Origin: Bacteroidota bacterium
GTDB lineage: Bacteria; Bacteroidota; Bacteroidia; Bacteroidales; F082
NCBI GenBank assembly: GCA_024279935.1
Contig: JAJRQZ010000033.1
Span: forward strand, 20,852-84,851
Length of the DNA: 64,000 nucleotides
Direction: 5' to 3'
Shown here: one piece after another, positions 19,404-28,709 of the stretch
Layout: the number at the start of each line of letters is the position of its first letter
Numbering within the stretch: the stretch's first letter is position 1
Program-made: the position numbers and the translations under genes
Notes under the pieces: model-generated
Told to the model about the DNA's origin: nothing
What the model saw: the letters and a program-made list of their open reading frames with translations, nothing else
Databases searched by the model: none

Positions 19404-20442
19404 ATTTAACTATTTGATTATTAAATTCTTCACTGTCTTGCTTATGTAAAACCATTTTCATCGGAATATAAAAAACAGCCAGATTTTTCAGTTCGCTAAG
19501 ATATGGGGAATTTATTAACCTCATAGCATCTTTTTCAGTGGTAACGATAATTTTTTTTCGCGTAAAGAACGATTCGAATTTCTCCCTTATCCTTATCAGG
19601 TCCGACAACCTATAATTATGATGATCGGGGAAATCGACGGCAACTAGCTCATAGCATCTAAACCTTAGGTATTCTTGCAGCGGGTAAGGGTTCGCAATAC
19701 CGGTAAACAGCAAAATAGTATTGATTTCCCTGGGGAAATTCCCCTTGTTAACACCCGGCATAGGAATGAAATTCCCGTATTTGATATAAGAAAAAAACAG
19801 TTTCTGATGAGGCAAGGGACTGATAAGGGCTTCAACGTTCCTTCTGGTTATTGGCGACAGAACTTTATGTGTTTTGGTAACAATTATGATGTCTGCTCTT
19901 TTTGCCTCCGACTTGAGGTCGCGCAACATTCCCACTGGAAACAAATAGTCATTCTTGTATATTCTGTGGTAATCGGTCAATAATATGGAAATACCGGGCT
20001 TTACATAACGGTGTTGAAATGCATCGTCCATAATTATCACATCATGCTTCACTTTTTCCTCCATTAAGTTCCTGATTCCGTTTTTTCTGTTCGCATCAAC
20101 AGCGACGACAACTTTTTCAGAAAACTTACGATAATATTGCATAGGCTCATCACCGATGTCCTCATACTCGGAATATTGATCGGCTTTATTGTAACCTTTT
20201 GATTTCCTGCCATATCCCCTACTCAGGATGGCTACTTTGAATTCGTCCTTCAACAAACAGGTCAGTTGCTCCACATGTGGGGTTTTACCACTTCCCCCCA
20301 TGGCAATATTGCCAACGCCTATGATCGGGATATCAAAGGATTCGGATTGCAGTATGCCAAAATCAAATAAGATATGCCGCATTTTTAAAATGCAAGCATA
20401 GATAATTGCCAACGGCAAAAAAATCACCCTATATGTTCTCAT
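19363..20442 (-). CDS. lpxK: Tetraacyldisaccharide 4'-kinase
   Basis: Phosphorylates the 4' position of the lipid A disaccharide at the inner membrane. The 359 residues start with a membrane-anchoring hydrophobic stretch (VIFLPLAIIYACILKMRH). The P-loop is GNIAMGGSGKTPHVE (~43-57), followed by LSRGYGRK (~75-82) and the DDAFQHRYVKPG segment (~140-151), all diagnostic for LpxK. First gene of the lpxK-pnp-lpxH group. Confidence 0.94.
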   Translation of the reverse strand: MRTYRVIFLPLAIIYACILKMRHILFDFGILQSESFDIPIIGVGNIAMGGSGKTPHVEQLTCLLKDEFKVAILSRGYGRKSKGYNKADQYSEYEDIGDEPMQYYRKFSEKVVVAVDANRKNGIRNLMEEKVKHDVIIMDDAFQHRYVKPGISILLTDYHRIYKNDYLFPVGMLRDLKSEAKRADIIIVTKTHKVLSPITRRNVEALISPLPHQKLFFSYIKYGNFIPMPGVNKGNFPREINTILLFTGIANPYPLQEYLRFRCYELVAVDFPDHHNYRLSDLIRIREKFESFFTRKKIIVTTEKDAMRLINSPYLSELKNLAVFYIPMKMVLHKQDSEEFNNQIVKYVRETKLNSGSHQ

Positions 20443-20609
20443 ACTCCAAACCGATACGGCTATTATACATCAATGAAATCCCAGCATCAAAAATAAGAAT
20501 TATTAGATAACTTCAAAGTAAAATATTTTAATTCGCAATTAATCGCACACAAATATCCGGTTCATGTTTTTTTTATATATTGAGGTTTCAAAGAATAAAT
20601 TATATATTG

Positions 20610-21704
20610 ATGATAATCAGCGAAATAATTAGTGTCCTAGAACAATATGCCCCTTTGCGTTTACAAGAATCCTACGATAATTCCGGTTTGCTCGTCGGCA
20701 ACAATACTGATAATACAGACCGGGCCTTGATATGTTTGGACGTAACACCTGATGTGATCAGCGAGGCGATACGCACTAAAAGCAATTTAATAATTGCCCA
20801 TCATCCCATAATTTTTAAAGGGCTTAAGAAAATCAATGGCAACAGCCTGGTAGAAAAAGTGATCCTAAAAGCCATAAAAAATGATATTTGTATTTATGCC
20901 ATGCACACCAATTTGGACAACACTTTAAACGGTGTCAATTCAATCTTGGCATCAAAACTTGGAATCACCAATACTCGGATATTATCGCCTTCGGCGTCAA
21001 AATTAAATAAGCTGGTATGCTTTTGTCCCGATGAGCATGCAGAGAGGCTACGGCAAGCGTTGTTCGACTCCGGTGCCGGACATATAGGCAACTACGACAA
21101 CTGCAGTTATAACTTAAAGGGGGAAGGAAGCTTCAGGGCTTTGGAGAACACCAGCCCGTTCGTGGGCGAAAAGGGCAAAATACACTTCGAGGATGAAACA
21201 AGGGTCGAAACAATCGTCCCCGATTTTAAGTTGCCCTCGGTGATCAAAGCCATGATTCAGGCCCACCCCTACGAAGAAGTGGCTTATGATGTTTACCCCT
21301 TGGAAAACAAGTCATTGGTAAGCGGGGCAGGAATGATAGGCGAATTGGAAACAGAAACAAACATCGAAGATTTCCTGGCATTCGTCAAAAATGTTCTAGG
21401 CACAAAATATTTAAAGCATAACCGCTTAGTTGGGAGGCCCGTTAAAAAAGTGGCTATTTGCGGGGGGAGCGGAAGCTTTTTGATTGATGCGGCTGCACGG
21501 CAGAAAGCAGATGTTTACATTACCGGCGATATTAAATATCACGATTATTTTGAACATCAGGGTGATATGACAATAGTTGACGCCGGGCATTACGAAACGG
21601 AACAATTCACAAAAGAATTAATTCATACCATTTTAACCAAAAAATTTCCTAATTTTGCAGTCCGAATTTCAGAAACGGCAACAAATCCTGTTTCATTTCT
21701 GTAA
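20610..21704 (+). CDS. Nif3-like dinuclear metal center protein (YqfO type)
   Basis: A 364-residue member of the Nif3 / GTP cyclohydrolase 1 type 2 homolog family, forming toroidal hexamers. Metal-site segments are DNSGLLVG (~26-33), IAHHPIIFKGLKK (~65-77), YAMHTNLDN (~96-104) and, near the C-terminus, TGDIKYHDYFEH and DAGHYETEQF. A central insert of ~100 residues, with HPYEEVAYDVYPL at its end, makes this the long (YqfO) form. Biochemical function is not settled in the family. ATG at 20610 (MIISEIISVLEQ) is used in place of a TTG ten codons upstream. It is followed by the zinc-ribbon gene after 21 bp, a common Bacteroidota pairing. Confidence 0.9.
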   Translation: MIISEIISVLEQYAPLRLQESYDNSGLLVGNNTDNTDRALICLDVTPDVISEAIRTKSNLIIAHHPIIFKGLKKINGNSLVEKVILKAIKNDICIYAMHTNLDNTLNGVNSILASKLGITNTRILSPSASKLNKLVCFCPDEHAERLRQALFDSGAGHIGNYDNCSYNLKGEGSFRALENTSPFVGEKGKIHFEDETRVETIVPDFKLPSVIKAMIQAHPYEEVAYDVYPLENKSLVSGAGMIGELETETNIEDFLAFVKNVLGTKYLKHNRLVGRPVKKVAICGGSGSFLIDAAARQKADVYITGDIKYHDYFEHQGDMTIVDAGHYETEQFTKELIHTILTKKFPNFAVRISETATNPVSFL

Positions 21705-21725
21705 CGTACCGATAACGAATTTAAT

Positions 21726-22493
21726 ATGACAAAAAGAAAAAATGCTGGCATGGAAGAAAAAGAAGTAAATATTGAGAAGAAATTACTTGCCCTTTACGGT
21801 TTGCAGCAAATTGACACCCAGGTTGATAAAATTAAAATAATAAGGGGTGAACTTCCTTTGGAGGTAGAGGATCTAGAAGATGAGATCGCAGGACTTGAAA
21901 CCCGTACCGAGAAATTCTCGAAAGAGATCGCTGAATTCGAAAAGGTTATTAGCGACAAGCGTGCCTCCATCAAGGAGAGCGAATCGTTAATGAGCAAATA
22001 TAAGGAACAACAAATGAACGTTAGAAATAACCGCGAATATGATTCCTTATCTAAAGAATTGGAATTTCAGGAATTGGAGATCCAGCTTTCTGAAAAGAAA
22101 ATCAAGGAGGCCGAGTTTAGGATAGAGAAGCTTAACGAGGACATAAAAATTGCCAACGAGCAATTGGATATGCGCAAAGAAGACCTTGATGCCAAGAAGA
22201 ACGAATTAACTGAAATAGTTACCGAAACCGAGAAAGAGGAACAAGAGCTCCGCGACGAGTCGAAGATGCACGAACAACATATCGAAGAAAGGCTTCTCTC
22301 GGCCTACAAGCGAATCCGCCAGAACGCAAGAAACGGCCTGGCAGTAGTTCATATCGAACGCGATGCCTGTGGAGGCTGTTTCAACAAAATCCCACCGCAA
22401 CACCAACTCGACATACGCATGCACAAAAAAATTATTGTTTGTGAATATTGCGGCCGTATCCTTATCGACAAACACGATACCGGGGAAGAATAA
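21726..22493 (+). CDS. Coiled-coil C4 zinc-ribbon protein
   Basis: A 255-residue protein: about 200 residues of heptad-like coiled coil (many E, K, L; for example LEDEIAGLETRTEKF) and then a C-terminal zinc ribbon with two cysteine pairs, DACGGC and VCEYCGR. This matches the CT398/CdsZ-type family found beside Nif3-like genes in many bacteria. A nucleic-acid or protein-binding role is likely, but none is proven. A terminator follows 22 bp after the stop. Confidence 0.85.
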   Translation: MTKRKNAGMEEKEVNIEKKLLALYGLQQIDTQVDKIKIIRGELPLEVEDLEDEIAGLETRTEKFSKEIAEFEKVISDKRASIKESESLMSKYKEQQMNVRNNREYDSLSKELEFQELEIQLSEKKIKEAEFRIEKLNEDIKIANEQLDMRKEDLDAKKNELTEIVTETEKEEQELRDESKMHEQHIEERLLSAYKRIRQNARNGLAVVHIERDACGGCFNKIPPQHQLDIRMHKKIIVCEYCGRILIDKHDTGEE

Positions 22494-22515
22494 GATAATT
22501 ATCTTAAAGATTAAG

Positions 22516-22549
22516 AAAGGGATTGGTAGTTATGTCAGTCCCTTTTTTT
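22516..22549 (+). terminator. Rho-independent terminator after zinc-ribbon gene
   Basis: AAGGGATT (22517-22524) pairs with AGTCCCTT (22537-22544), with one G-U pair, and a T tract follows. It ends the Nif3-zinc ribbon transcript. Confidence 0.65.
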
Positions 22550-22577
22550 ATTTTTACAACTTCTAAAGTCTTTTCTG

Positions 22578-24074
22578 ATGAAACAGTTTTTTATTATTCT
22601 TTTGCTCACGGTATCGTTCAGCTTAGCGAACGCACAAACTTTAGTAACCGAAAACAGTAGGCAATCGCATAAAAACATCTTGGAGCTTAATTTTGAAAAA
22701 GCTGTTTTTTATATCGAAAAGGAAAAAAACCAGAACCCTGAGAATGTTTACGTATATTATCTTGAAAGCTATATCGACTTTTTAAAGGTTTTTATCTCAG
22801 AAGACAAAACGCTTTTTGATCTCAGCGAGGGCCAAAAAGACATTGCAATCGAAGAAATCAGCAAACTGCCCGAAACTTCTCCGTATCGCAATTACCTGAT
22901 TGCAAATATCAATCTTCAATGGGCTTTTGCCCGAATAAAATTCGGTGAGTATTTCACCGCTTCAATCGAAATAAACCGGGCATACCGATTGATCGAAAAA
23001 AACATAGAATCCTTTCCCGGTTTTTACCCCAACAAGATAAGCCATGCAGTATTAAAAATCATCGTAGGCCTTGTTCCTGAAAAATACACTTGGGTACTCG
23101 ACCTAATTTCAATGCAAGGAAGCGTTGAGGACGGCACGGCCGAACTATATGAAGTGCTCGGGAAAACCGAGGCTGATCCGAGTTATTCATACCTCAATGG
23201 TGAATGCTTGTTTTACCTCGGCTTTGTTGAGCTGAATATTAATCCCGACAAGACGTATTCCTTAAAGCTATTGGACAAGCTGCTTCCGCTGAGCGATAGC
23301 AGCCTGCTATTCAATTATATGTGCATCAATATCTTGACTAAATCCGGCAAAAGCGCTCAAGCAGAAATGCAATTCAGGAAACTTGACGAGCCATCTTCTT
23401 TTTATCCTTTTTATTTTCTCGACTATTTGCGGGCGGATTATTATTTGAAAAGACTGCAGACCGACAGTGCCAAAAAATATTATGCGCGTTTCCTGAAAAA
23501 CTTTAAGGGGAGAAACTATATAAAGGATGCCTGGCGGAAAACAGCATGGGCTTTTTTAATGGAAGGCAAACCTGATGAGTACCTGCAGCTGATGTCTGCG
23601 GTCGGGAATTCCGGATATGCCGACATCGGGATAGACAAGGATGCCCGACTGGAATACGACAAAGGCAAGGTCCCCAATATTTCGCTCATAAAAGCAAGAC
23701 TGCTATTCGACGGTTTTTTCTATGTTTTAGCCGATTCCGTCCTAAACGCTGTCAACCGCTACCAGCTTAACTTCGAGCAATTGATGGAAAAAGACTATCG
23801 CCACGGCAGAATAAAACATGAGTCGATGGATTACGAAAATGCCAAGAAATATTATAAAAGGGTCATAGTGGGCTCCGATCTTACTACCGAATATTTCCCG
23901 GCAAACTCAGCCCTCCAGCTTGCTGAGATATACGAGCTACAGGACAGTTTGGCTTTATCGCGCCTATATTATAAGAAATGTCTGGAAATGAACTTCGACC
24001 AGTTTGAGAACAGCATTAAATCGAAAGCAAAGGAAGGAATCAGAAGAGTTGACAGAAAAGAACAAAACAAATAA
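22578..24074 (+). CDS. Secreted TPR-type helical repeat protein
   Basis: A 498-residue protein with a signal peptide (MKQFFIILLLTVSFSLANAQ) and otherwise alpha-helical. Tandem degenerate tetratricopeptide-like helices run throughout, for instance YLRADYYLKRLQTDSAKKYYARFLK (~295-320) and NAKKYYKRVI / ALQLAEIYELQDSLALSRLYYKKCLE (~425-475). It is periplasmic or surface-linked through protein contacts. Some Bacteroidota homologs of this build are labelled DUF3808 (TTC39/Iml2-like); that link is only a possibility here. Its end is convergent with the OmpP1/FadL gene, 12 bp apart. Confidence 0.65.
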   Translation: MKQFFIILLLTVSFSLANAQTLVTENSRQSHKNILELNFEKAVFYIEKEKNQNPENVYVYYLESYIDFLKVFISEDKTLFDLSEGQKDIAIEEISKLPETSPYRNYLIANINLQWAFARIKFGEYFTASIEINRAYRLIEKNIESFPGFYPNKISHAVLKIIVGLVPEKYTWVLDLISMQGSVEDGTAELYEVLGKTEADPSYSYLNGECLFYLGFVELNINPDKTYSLKLLDKLLPLSDSSLLFNYMCINILTKSGKSAQAEMQFRKLDEPSSFYPFYFLDYLRADYYLKRLQTDSAKKYYARFLKNFKGRNYIKDAWRKTAWAFLMEGKPDEYLQLMSAVGNSGYADIGIDKDARLEYDKGKVPNISLIKARLLFDGFFYVLADSVLNAVNRYQLNFEQLMEKDYRHGRIKHESMDYENAKKYYKRVIVGSDLTTEYFPANSALQLAEIYELQDSLALSRLYYKKCLEMNFDQFENSIKSKAKEGIRRVDRKEQNK

Positions 24075-24086
24075 ATCCTTTTCACA

Positions 24087-25544
24087 TTACAGCCTTGTTT
24101 TAAGCGTTAAGGCAAATTGCTGGGCAGTAAACACTTTTTGAACAGCATTTGGCTGGATGGTCTCGCTTGAATACATATAGTAATCTTCATTGCTCCATGA
24201 CCTGACGTAAGCAAAGTCTATGCTTGCCTTGCCGAAGTTAAGCCCGATACCGCCCGATACTGCCTGGCGTTTCCCATCGTTGAGGTTTTTTGAATAAGGG
24301 CTCGTGCTCAAATTATATCCAGCCCTAAAACTTATTTGCCCATATCTCCATTCCGTCCCAACCCTCAGGTTATGAGTCGATTGGTACGAATTCCTTATGG
24401 AAGTGTTCACATCGTTGAAACCATAGTCGCGGGCACTGAACCTAGCGCTGGCAAAATCAACATATTCATATTCCCCGCTTATCGAGCCATATTTGTTGAT
24501 CAGGATAGCCACATCACCGATAAATCGCATGGGCGAAGAAAAGCGATATTGATAATTCCCTGTTATCGATGACTTCGATGTTGCCGGGGTCCACTCCAGA
24601 TCGGCATAATGCGTGGTGTACCAGCTATCGCGCATATTCCAATAATAAGTGGGCGTATGGAAAGCAGCGCCCAGGCGCAACCAAGGTGAAGCCTGATAAA
24701 TAATCCCAAGCTTCAAATTTATTCCCCATCCCGTTGTATTTAAATTTTCCCTTACGCTCCACGAGTCAAAATAAGGAATCGTATCTGCTACGTCCGATTC
24801 CGTATATAAAGTTTCCCTGATATATCTTATATATGGCATTCCTACCGTGGCTCCTATAAACAGCTTATCGGAATAGTTTCCCGAAAACGACATTAACCAC
24901 TCATTGGTTGAGCCTTTGGTCCTGATTGTCTGTTCCTGCAAAGTGCCAGCAAACGGAACCGGGGTATAATAGTAATCGGTATAACCCGGGACCGTGTCGA
25001 TGAGATAAATATCCCAGGCAGGTGCAAGATCGAACGCATAATCGCCCTGCAGGTCGCCAACATACTGGTATCCAACACCGTCAGCCTGTTGCTGATATAT
25101 ATCCAAGCGCGAGCTCTCAAGATTTTCACCCCTCATATACTGGTTCGAATTATAATTATTCAGCCTGTTCATACCCATGCCGAACTGAAAATATTTCCAT
25201 CCCGAGCCTGACAATTTCGTTGTTTGAACATATCCAAAATTGCCCAGGTTGAAGATCGACCTTGAATCTTCCGCATAAATTCCGTTATAAGTGGATGCTG
25301 TCCTCAAGGACGACACCTCAGGCGTTATCGACATTGCTGACGACCTGAAAATACCCATTCCGGCAGGATTGGTGCTCGCGACCGAGAAATCGGAGCCCAA
25401 AGCCCCAAACGCGCCTCCCATCGCCATATAGCGGGCAGTTCCCTCATAAAACTGTTGTGAATATCTTAGGGCATCGTCAACGGGCTGCGAAAAACCTGAT
25501 AAGGCGGTTGCCAACAAACTCAATATGACAATCGACTTTTTCAT
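24087..25544 (-). CDS. OmpP1/FadL-like outer-membrane transport protein
   Basis: A 485-residue barrel protein with signal peptide (MKKSIVILSLLATALSGFSQP). The mature start has YSQQFYEGTARYMAMGGAFGALGSDFSVASTNPAGMGIFR, the glycine-rich plug and NPAG motif of the OmpP1/FadL/TodX family (shown only in part: TNPAGMGIFRSS). The rest is alternating beta-strands, ending FALTLKTRL. Relatives take up long-chain fatty acids or other hydrophobic compounds; the substrate here is unknown. It lies just downstream of the Gly/Tyr-rich lipoprotein gene on the same strand. Confidence 0.85.
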   Translation of the reverse strand: MKKSIVILSLLATALSGFSQPVDDALRYSQQFYEGTARYMAMGGAFGALGSDFSVASTNPAGMGIFRSSAMSITPEVSSLRTASTYNGIYAEDSRSIFNLGNFGYVQTTKLSGSGWKYFQFGMGMNRLNNYNSNQYMRGENLESSRLDIYQQQADGVGYQYVGDLQGDYAFDLAPAWDIYLIDTVPGYTDYYYTPVPFAGTLQEQTIRTKGSTNEWLMSFSGNYSDKLFIGATVGMPYIRYIRETLYTESDVADTIPYFDSWSVRENLNTTGWGINLKLGIIYQASPWLRLGAAFHTPTYYWNMRDSWYTTHYADLEWTPATSKSSITGNYQYRFSSPMRFIGDVAILINKYGSISGEYEYVDFASARFSARDYGFNDVNTSIRNSYQSTHNLRVGTEWRYGQISFRAGYNLSTSPYSKNLNDGKRQAVSGGIGLNFGKASIDFAYVRSWSNEDYYMYSSETIQPNAVQKVFTAQQFALTLKTRL

Positions 25545-25609
25545 TTTTGTGAAATTAGAATTTTAAACTTTGATCTTAGATTTGAATGCGGGCTTAAACA
25601 CAAAACAAT

Positions 25610-27070
25610 CTATCGGTGTCCACCTCCGCGGGAGCCACCTCTTGATCCACCTCCCGAGCTTCCTGACGACCTTGAAGGAGAGCTATAACTCCTGGACGAC
25701 GAACCTGAGCTTCTTGAGGGAGAACTATAGGACCTTGAAGGCTTGCTATATGACTTAGTAGAAGAACCCCTGCTCCTAGTGGTAGTGCTCCTGCTCCTAT
25801 TGTTAGAACTAGGTTTAACAGAGCTATTGGTTTTGCTACGACTGTTGCTGCCCCTGTTATAATTTGTTCTCGGCTGATTCAAAGGTTTACGCATATTATT
25901 TCTGACAGCCTTATTCGATGGCTGCCTTTTAGCTTGACTATTCCTCTTGGGAGCGACATATTCTTTTCCCGAGCGAGGCTGTTGTGCCGGCAAGGTCCTA
26001 TAGGATTTAGGCTTCTCGTACCTAGGCTTGGCTTTAAGATCGGATTTTGACGACTGTACAGGTTTACGATATCTGGTGTCGGTATTCGTTTTTGAACCAA
26101 CATCTTTTTTTATCATAGGCTTTCCGTTGGCAGGATTGGTCCTTGCGCTGACATTCTGTTTATTATCGGATGTTATAGGCTTAACCCTGATGGACTCGGC
26201 AGGCCTGGTCTTTGTATTACCTTGATTCCCACCACCTATTGAACCGCCGCCGGATCCCATGCCGACATCGCCGCCCCTGCTAAAATTGCCGCCGCCGGCA
26301 ACAACCGTCTTATCCCTGAAGGAAGGATTTGTGATTCCGCTGCTACCTCTTTCACCAGTCCCGGGGACATTTGATCCACCGCCGCGTCCATTGCGCGGAC
26401 GATAAGTGCTTCCGTAACCGTAACCATAATCAGGATAATAACCGCCGCCATATCCGGGATAGCCATAATACCCATCCCAATATCCGTTCCAATATCCGTT
26501 ATTGTATCCGGCCCAATAACTACCGCCATAATACGGATAACCCCAGCCGTAAGACGGGTAACCCCAGCCGTAGCTTGGCCAACCGTAACCATATCCCATC
26601 GACCAGCCCCAGCCGTACCCTGCACCTATTCCAACGTTAAACGACCAGTTGGAGTTCGAGCTGCCGCATCCGTAACCGTTGCCATCGGTATAATAATCAT
26701 CGTAATAGCCCAAACTGCTTCCTTCGTTATTAAACCGTTTAATCCTGGATTCATAATCCGAATCATAATAAATATCGTCGGAGGAACTACCCTCGCCGGA
26801 ATATTGTTGGCTACCCTGAGCTCCCGACCCAACGGCAACCTGGGATTCCCCAGATTCGTTCCCTTTATAATAAGATTGGTAATCGCCTGTGCTTGAGGAT
26901 GATTTATAAACATCTTCGCTAAGCGTATTAGTAGGTATCCTGCCCACATCGTCTTTCGACGAATAGTAAACATCATCGTAAGGCAGTGATGACGTAGTTG
27001 AACAAGAACTGATGACAAATAAGGTTATAAGGCTGATGGCGGATAAAATAATGTATCTTAAATCTTTCAT
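25610..27070 (-). CDS. Low-complexity lipoprotein, Gly/Tyr/Trp-rich core and Ser/Arg-rich tail
   Basis: A 486-residue putative lipoprotein. The start MKDLRYIILSAISLITLFVISSC gives a signal peptide and lipobox Cys near residue 23. Residues ~50-125 are acidic and tyrosine-rich (DDIYYDSDYESRIKRF). About 130-225 are aromatic-glycine repeats such as YGWGYPSYGWGYP and GYWNGYWDGYYGYPG. The remaining ~250 residues are basic and rich in Ser, Arg, Pro and Asn, with repeats of SRSYSSPSRSSGSS near the end. No enzymatic domain is seen. Such composition suggests an extended, sticky surface protein. ATG at 27070 is chosen because it begins the signal peptide. Confidence 0.65.
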   Translation of the reverse strand: MKDLRYIILSAISLITLFVISSCSTTSSLPYDDVYYSSKDDVGRIPTNTLSEDVYKSSSSTGDYQSYYKGNESGESQVAVGSGAQGSQQYSGEGSSSDDIYYDSDYESRIKRFNNEGSSLGYYDDYYTDGNGYGCGSSNSNWSFNVGIGAGYGWGWSMGYGYGWPSYGWGYPSYGWGYPYYGGSYWAGYNNGYWNGYWDGYYGYPGYGGGYYPDYGYGYGSTYRPRNGRGGGSNVPGTGERGSSGITNPSFRDKTVVAGGGNFSRGGDVGMGSGGGSIGGGNQGNTKTRPAESIRVKPITSDNKQNVSARTNPANGKPMIKKDVGSKTNTDTRYRKPVQSSKSDLKAKPRYEKPKSYRTLPAQQPRSGKEYVAPKRNSQAKRQPSNKAVRNNMRKPLNQPRTNYNRGSNSRSKTNSSVKPSSNNRSRSTTTRSRGSSTKSYSKPSRSYSSPSRSSGSSSRSYSSPSRSSGSSGGGSRGGSRGGGHR

Positions 27071-27082
27071 GGCTATATGGTA

Positions 27083-27112
27083 TTGCGAGTTCATAAACAT
27101 TGTGTAATTTTG
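27083..27112 (+). promoter_or_regulatory. Candidate promoter for proS
   Basis: TTG at 27083-27085 and TAATTTTG at 27105-27112 are 19 bp apart, matching the Bacteroidota consensus. The predicted start site near 27119 leaves a 40-base leader before proS. Confidence 0.55.
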
Positions 27113-27158
27113 CGCTTTAATAACTGAGAAGTTGCAAAGACTATACCAAACTTAAAAA

Positions 27159-28628
27159 ATGGCAAAAGTTTTAACATCAAGAGAAGAAAATTATTCACAA
27201 TGGTATAACGACCTTGTGATAAAAGCTGACCTGGCAGAGAACTCGGCAGTAAGAGGTTCAATGGTCATAAAACCCTATGGTTATGCCATTTGGGAGAAAA
27301 TGCAGTCGGTGCTCGACAAGATGTTCAAGGAAACCGGGCATCAAAACGCATATTTCCCACTCTTTATCCCGAAATCTTTTTTCAGCAAGGAAGCGAGCCA
27401 TGTAAAAGGATTTGCCAAAGAGTGCGCCGTAGTAACCCATTACCGCCTTAAAACTGACGAAGACGGCAAAATTGTAGTGGACGAGGATGCCAAGCTGGAA
27501 GAAGAATTGATTGTTAGGCCAACCTCTGAAACAATTATCTGGGATACTTACCGCAGATGGATCCAAAGTTATAGGGATCTGCCGATACTGATTAACCAGT
27601 GGGCAAATGTTGTAAGATGGGAGATGCGCACAAGGTTGTTCTTGCGCACTGCCGAATTCCTCTGGCAGGAAGGCCATACAGCACATGCAACTAAAAACGA
27701 GGCTATTGCCGAAGCCGAGACTATGTTGAAAGTTTATGCTGATTTTGCAGAGAACTTTCTTGCATTACCTGTTCTTCAAGGCGTTAAATCGCCCAACGAA
27801 AGATTTGCGGGAGCCATAGAAACCTATTGTATTGAAGCCCTGATGCAAGACGGAAAAGCCCTGCAAGCAGGAACTTCGCATTTCCTTGGCCAAAACTTCG
27901 CCAAGGCTTTCGATGTAACTTTTGTTACCAAAGAAAACAAACAAGAACTTGTATGGGCTACCTCATGGGGCGTCTCAACAAGGCTTATGGGTGCTTTGGT
28001 AATGGCTCATTCCGATGACAACGGCCTTGTATTGCCTCCAAAACTGGCTCCTATCCAAGTAGTTATAGTTCCCATTTTCCGCAAGGAAGAAGAACTTGCC
28101 GCAATTGGCAAAAAGGTTGAGCCTCTCATCAAGAAACTTAAAGGCAAAGGTATATCGGTCAAGTTCGACAACAGGGATACCCATAAGCCGGGCTTCAAAT
28201 TTGCGGAATGGGAGCTCAAAGGCGTCCCCGTCCGCCTGGCAATAGGCCCGCGGGACCTCGCAAACGGAACCGTCGAAGTTGCCCGGCGCGACACTATGGA
28301 GAAAGATATCCTTCAAATTGAAGGTATCGATGATAAAATTGAGAACCTCCTGATTCAAATACAGAAAAATATTTTCCAGAAAGCATTTGATTTCCGTGCA
28401 AACAACACTTTCAATGTCGATACTTGGGAAGAATTCAAGGCACAGGTCGAAAAAGGCGGTTTTATTTATGCCCATTGGGACGGCACTGCCGAAACGGAGC
28501 AAAAGATAAAGGCAGCAACCAAGGCAACTATACGCTCCATACCTATCGACGGCAAAATAGAGGAAGGTAAATGTATTTATACTGGTAATCCCTCCAAACA
28601 AAGAGTGGTATTCGCCAGATCCTATTAA
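27159..28628 (+). CDS. proS: Prolyl-tRNA synthetase, archaeal/eukaryotic type (type 3)
   Basis: Charges tRNA-Pro with proline. The 489-residue length without the bacterial editing insertion is the type 3 ProS used by Bacteroidota. Class II motifs: motif 2 around [28 protein letters not shown] (residues ~149-176; key [12 protein letters not shown]) and motif 3 near [18 protein letters not shown]. The anticodon-binding domain begins about [10 protein letters not shown] and a C-terminal domain ends [11 protein letters not shown]; the final Tyr is typical of this type. It is divergent from the lipoprotein gene with its own promoter. Confidence 0.95.
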   Translation: MAKVLTSREENYSQWYNDLVIKADLAENSAVRGSMVIKPYGYAIWEKMQSVLDKMFKETGHQNAYFPLFIPKSFFSKEASHVKGFAKECAVVTHYRLKTDEDGKIVVDEDAKLEEELIVRPTSETIIWDTYRRWIQSYRDLPILINQWANVVRWEMRTRLFLRTAEFLWQEGHTAHATKNEAIAEAETMLKVYADFAENFLALPVLQGVKSPNERFAGAIETYCIEALMQDGKALQAGTSHFLGQNFAKAFDVTFVTKENKQELVWATSWGVSTRLMGALVMAHSDDNGLVLPPKLAPIQVVIVPIFRKEEELAAIGKKVEPLIKKLKGKGISVKFDNRDTHKPGFKFAEWELKGVPVRLAIGPRDLANGTVEVARRDTMEKDILQIEGIDDKIENLLIQIQKNIFQKAFDFRANNTFNVDTWEEFKAQVEKGGFIYAHWDGTAETEQKIKAATKATIRSIPIDGKIEEGKCIYTGNPSKQRVVFARSY

Positions 28629-28646
28629 AGTATTAATTTCAAAAAA

Positions 28647-28676
28647 AACCGTCTCAACAATGTGAAACGATTTTTT
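28647..28676 (+). terminator. Weak hairpin terminator after proS
   Basis: CGTCTCA and TGAAACG form a stem with one mismatch around a short loop and are followed by a run of seven T. It lies between the convergent ends of proS and glyA. Confidence 0.45.
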
Positions 28677-28709
28677 TATATCATAAAATTCTATCCCGCA
28701 ACCTCGGGA

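Noticed and set aside
26236..27018. Overlapping frames in both directions inside the Gly/Tyr lipoprotein
   Set aside because: Low-complexity coding sequence gives open frames by composition; only the frame with signal peptide and lipobox is convincing.
27258..28601. Long antisense frames (up to 208 residues) within proS
   Set aside because: They are shadows of the well-supported proS frame and show no start context or known domain.
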